The notes under the pieces were generated by a model. The model was not told the origin of the DNA, searched no databases, and saw nothing but the letters and a program-made list of their open reading frames with translations. From Algoriphagus antarcticus (GTDB taxonomy: Bacteria > Bacteroidota > Bacteroidia > Cytophagales > Cyclobacteriaceae), in assembly GCF_002150685.1 (NCBI RefSeq), contig NZ_MSSW01000001.1, forward strand, positions 186,001 to 250,000: 64,000 nt of DNA, given 5' to 3'. The position numbers and the translations under genes were made by a program. Below, piece after piece: positions 62,241 to 64,000 of the stretch. The first letter of the stretch is position 1, and every line of letters starts with the position of its first letter.

Positions 62241-62876
62241 TTATTTAACTTTTGCGGCAGGGTTTCCAAAGACGGTTTCATTCGATCCTACAGTAGAGAT
62301 TACTACAGATCCTGCTCCAACTCTGGCATTTTTACCAATAGTAACTCCAGAAATGATCGTTGCTCCAGAGCCAATAAAAGCCCCTTCTTCTATCGTCACT
62401 TCAGAATTGATCACTGATCCAGCCCCGATTTGTACAAAGTCTCCCAGCTTAGCTTTATGTTCGATAACAGCCGCCGAATTGATAATACAATGACTTCCAA
62501 TCTCAGCTCCTGCGCCGATGTTCACATTGGCATTGATGAAATTACCATGCCCAATGATGGCATCCGTAGATATGTAAGAACGCAGATGTATCGCGTTCAC
62601 AGGCTGCACCTTTCGGCGATCATTCAATAGCTCCACCAAGAATTTACGGTATTTGGGATTCTCTTCCGCCACAAACGCCTCTGTTTTCTGACCGATTAAT
62701 TTCAAGAAACCGTCATCCTCAGGATTTCCAAGTACTGATACTGTGTTGATTTCTGTCCCGTGAATTTTTTCGTCCTCATCCAAGAATCCAAAAACAACCA
62801 CATTGTTACTATTGAATATCTCAAGTGCGGAATGGGCGATGCCTTTTGCTCCAAAAATTATAACTGGTTTTTCCAT
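62241..62876 (-). CDS. NeuD/PglD-like sugar O-acyltransferase
   Basis: 211 aa from ATG 62876 (MEKPVIIFGAKGIAHSALEIF). An N-terminal Rossmann-like part is followed by hexapeptide left-handed beta-helix repeats: IGHGNFINANVNIGAGAEIGSHCIINSAAVIEHKAKLGDFVQIGAGSVINSEVTIEEGAFIGSGATIISGVTIGKNARVGAGSVVIS. Transfers acetyl to a sugar amine or hydroxyl in surface glycans. It could serve the polysaccharide locus 45 kb away, but no link is shown. Confidence 0.85.
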   Translation of the reverse strand: MEKPVIIFGAKGIAHSALEIFNSNNVVVFGFLDEDEKIHGTEINTVSVLGNPEDDGFLKLIGQKTEAFVAEENPKYRKFLVELLNDRRKVQPVNAIHLRSYISTDAIIGHGNFINANVNIGAGAEIGSHCIINSAAVIEHKAKLGDFVQIGAGSVINSEVTIEEGAFIGSGATIISGVTIGKNARVGAGSVVISTVGSNETVFGNPAAKVK

Positions 62877-62897
62877 AGTTTTCTTCAATTCAGGCTG

Positions 62898-62929
62898 CAA
62901 AAATACAGGAATTCACCGGCTTACCCAAA
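62898..62929 (-). promoter_or_regulatory. Promoter of the acyltransferase gene
   Basis: On the minus strand TTTG (62926-62929), 20 bases, then TATTTTTG (62898-62905), in the 55-base gap between the two minus genes. The ATG is 21 bases downstream at 62876. Confidence 0.65.
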
Positions 62930-62931
62930 AA

Positions 62932-64000
62932 TCATTTGGATTCTGATTTGATGAGCACTTGCGCGATTTTGCATTGAAGGCACTTCTTAGGTTGGCAATA
63001 ATTTTTAAAGAGCCCGATCATTCCCTGGGTATCGAATCCATTTTCCGCAGGCCAACCATGGGATTGAAATCGGCGAATGATATGATTATTCTCCGCAGAA
63101 ATCTCCTGCAGGAGATCAAAACACCGCTCTTGCCAGTCAGGCTCCTCGAAATACCGTCCATAAGCAAACCAAAGCGGAATTACGTAGTTGATCACCAAAA
63201 GCTCTAATGCCGTACTGGAAACCCCTGAATTCGATGGTCTTTCTGAAGGCTTCCCAAAACTGTAGTGATACTGCCAGTAATCACTTGGCTTCACTTTCAG
63301 CAGCTTTTTGAAACTTGGTAAGTCATGGGAATCCTGCATCACTGACTGAAGTAAATTAGGCGCGTTGGATAAAATCGCTGCCAACTGAGCAATTCTTACC
63401 GTAGGAAAATTACTTGGTCTTACCCCCATAAAAGTCCAATGCTGCCGTTTCATTGGCATGTCCCAATTGTATTTCCTTCTGTAAAAATCATATTCTCTAA
63501 TCAAATGCTGCACATACGGCTCTTCCGAATCCTCTGGCAATAAGCCCGCTTGTCCTAAAAGAATAGCTTCTAATACTGGCAATTGATCTCTATGTTTTTG
63601 CAAAATTCTGTAAGGAACCAAAGATGCCAATTCCCCCATGGCTTGACTATTAGCTTTGAAGCCAAAGCAAGTGAACAGCCAACGATAGGCCGTTTCCTCC
63701 CAATCATCCGTAGTGGATCTGAGAATTTCTAAAATCAAGTTAGACTTTTCCTGAAGTCTTTCTACTAACGCTTTTTCCAATGCAGAAAACCGCACAATTT
63801 CTGGCGCATCCTTTAGTCCATGAGCACAGGGCAAAACAGACTTGTAATCCAGCATCCGCTCATAATTTCTCCAGATATCCAAAAAAATCAATCCTTTCAG
63901 CTCCAATGTCGGCATGGCCGTTCCATCATTGCGAAGGACTTCCTGATCATCTTCCCAAACCACGTGAAGAACTACAGAGTTATAAGCAGGATTACCTCCA
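62932..64000 (-). CDS. DUF2851 family protein, N-terminus beyond window
   Basis: 356 codons are present; the reading frame runs through the right edge (NPAYNSVVLHVVWEDDQEVLR... in the last codons read), so the gene start is outside. Family members of Bacteroidetes are uncharacterised but conserved. QEKSNLILEILRSTTDDWEETAYRWLFTCFGFKAN and the C-terminal GLFKNYCQPKKCLQCKIAQVLI with a CxxCxxC-like cluster are typical. Partial. Confidence 0.85.
   Translation of the reverse strand, partial: GGNPAYNSVVLHVVWEDDQEVLRNDGTAMPTLELKGLIFLDIWRNYERMLDYKSVLPCAHGLKDAPEIVRFSALEKALVERLQEKSNLILEILRSTTDDWEETAYRWLFTCFGFKANSQAMGELASLVPYRILQKHRDQLPVLEAILLGQAGLLPEDSEEPYVQHLIREYDFYRRKYNWDMPMKRQHWTFMGVRPSNFPTVRIAQLAAILSNAPNLLQSVMQDSHDLPSFKKLLKVKPSDYWQYHYSFGKPSERPSNSGVSSTALELLVINYVIPLWFAYGRYFEEPDWQERCFDLLQEISAENNHIIRRFQSHGWPAENGFDTQGMIGLFKNYCQPKKCLQCKIAQVLIKSESK

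Overview
The window reads as chromosomal DNA of a Bacteroidetes bacterium, most likely Cytophagales/Cyclobacteriaceae (Algoriphagus-like). This is inferred from a gliding-motility lipoprotein GldD gene, BatD, a DUF2851 protein, lipoproteins with Bacteroidetes-style signals, promoter boxes of the TAnnTTTG type, TTTT-rich hairpin terminators and moderately AT-rich coding DNA. No rRNA, tRNA, CRISPR array, prophage or complete insertion sequence was seen.

Layout. 1-4047 (minus): arginine operon argB-argD-argC-argJ, with argJ cut by the window edge. 4322-5467: DUF4143-type ATPase preceded by two perfect CRP-like palindromes. 5619-17572: surface polysaccharide locus, with a pyruvyl transferase facing away from a flippase, two GT2 and three GT4 glycosyltransferases, a Wzy-like polymerase/ligase, a beta-helix secreted protein and a phosphoglycosyl transferase that would start the repeat unit. 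17725-21407: DoxX protein, a PQQ/cytochrome c lipoprotein, and a secreted two-repeat protein. 21548-22985: a small Cys-containing secreted peptide plus a 6-bladed beta-propeller lipoprotein. 22986-23343: a decayed toxin-antitoxin pair. 23431-29656: housekeeping genes (cysteine desulfurase, sugar phosphomutase, NqrM-like protein, MazG, RidA, fumarase). 30140-34010: dicarboxylate/amino-acid symporter, aroC and batD. 34124-37171: a small protein, ammonium transporter with P-II protein, and a nucleotidyltransferase. 37293-37947: higBA, flanked by a duplicated end of the nucleotidyltransferase gene. 38061-39880: a second secreted-peptide locus with a DUF4221 lipoprotein and a small CxxC lipoprotein. 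40029-50488: recF, pdhA, a TPR protein, ribH, lysC, recG, a kinase and a choice-of-anchor lipoprotein, with a MITE-like element before recG. 50831-64000: SSS transporter, gldD, DinB protein, nitroreductase, S10 peptidase, an alkD pseudogene, a TPR histidine kinase/LuxR regulator pair, nucleoside phosphorylase, trhO, a NeuD-like acetyltransferase and DUF2851.

The strongest candidate for an under-described system is the pair of unlinked loci that encode a small Cys-rich secreted peptide, then a hairpin, then a propeller-type lipoprotein (21548-22985 and 38061-39880). One of them also has a thioredoxin-like CxxC lipoprotein. Other notable signals are the repeated nucleotidyltransferase gene end around higBA, a two-frameshift toxin-antitoxin ruin, an alkD ruin joined to a signal peptide, three perfect TGTGA-N6-TCACA sites, possible leaderless promoters, an 11-copy heptamer repeat and a MITE-like inverted repeat.
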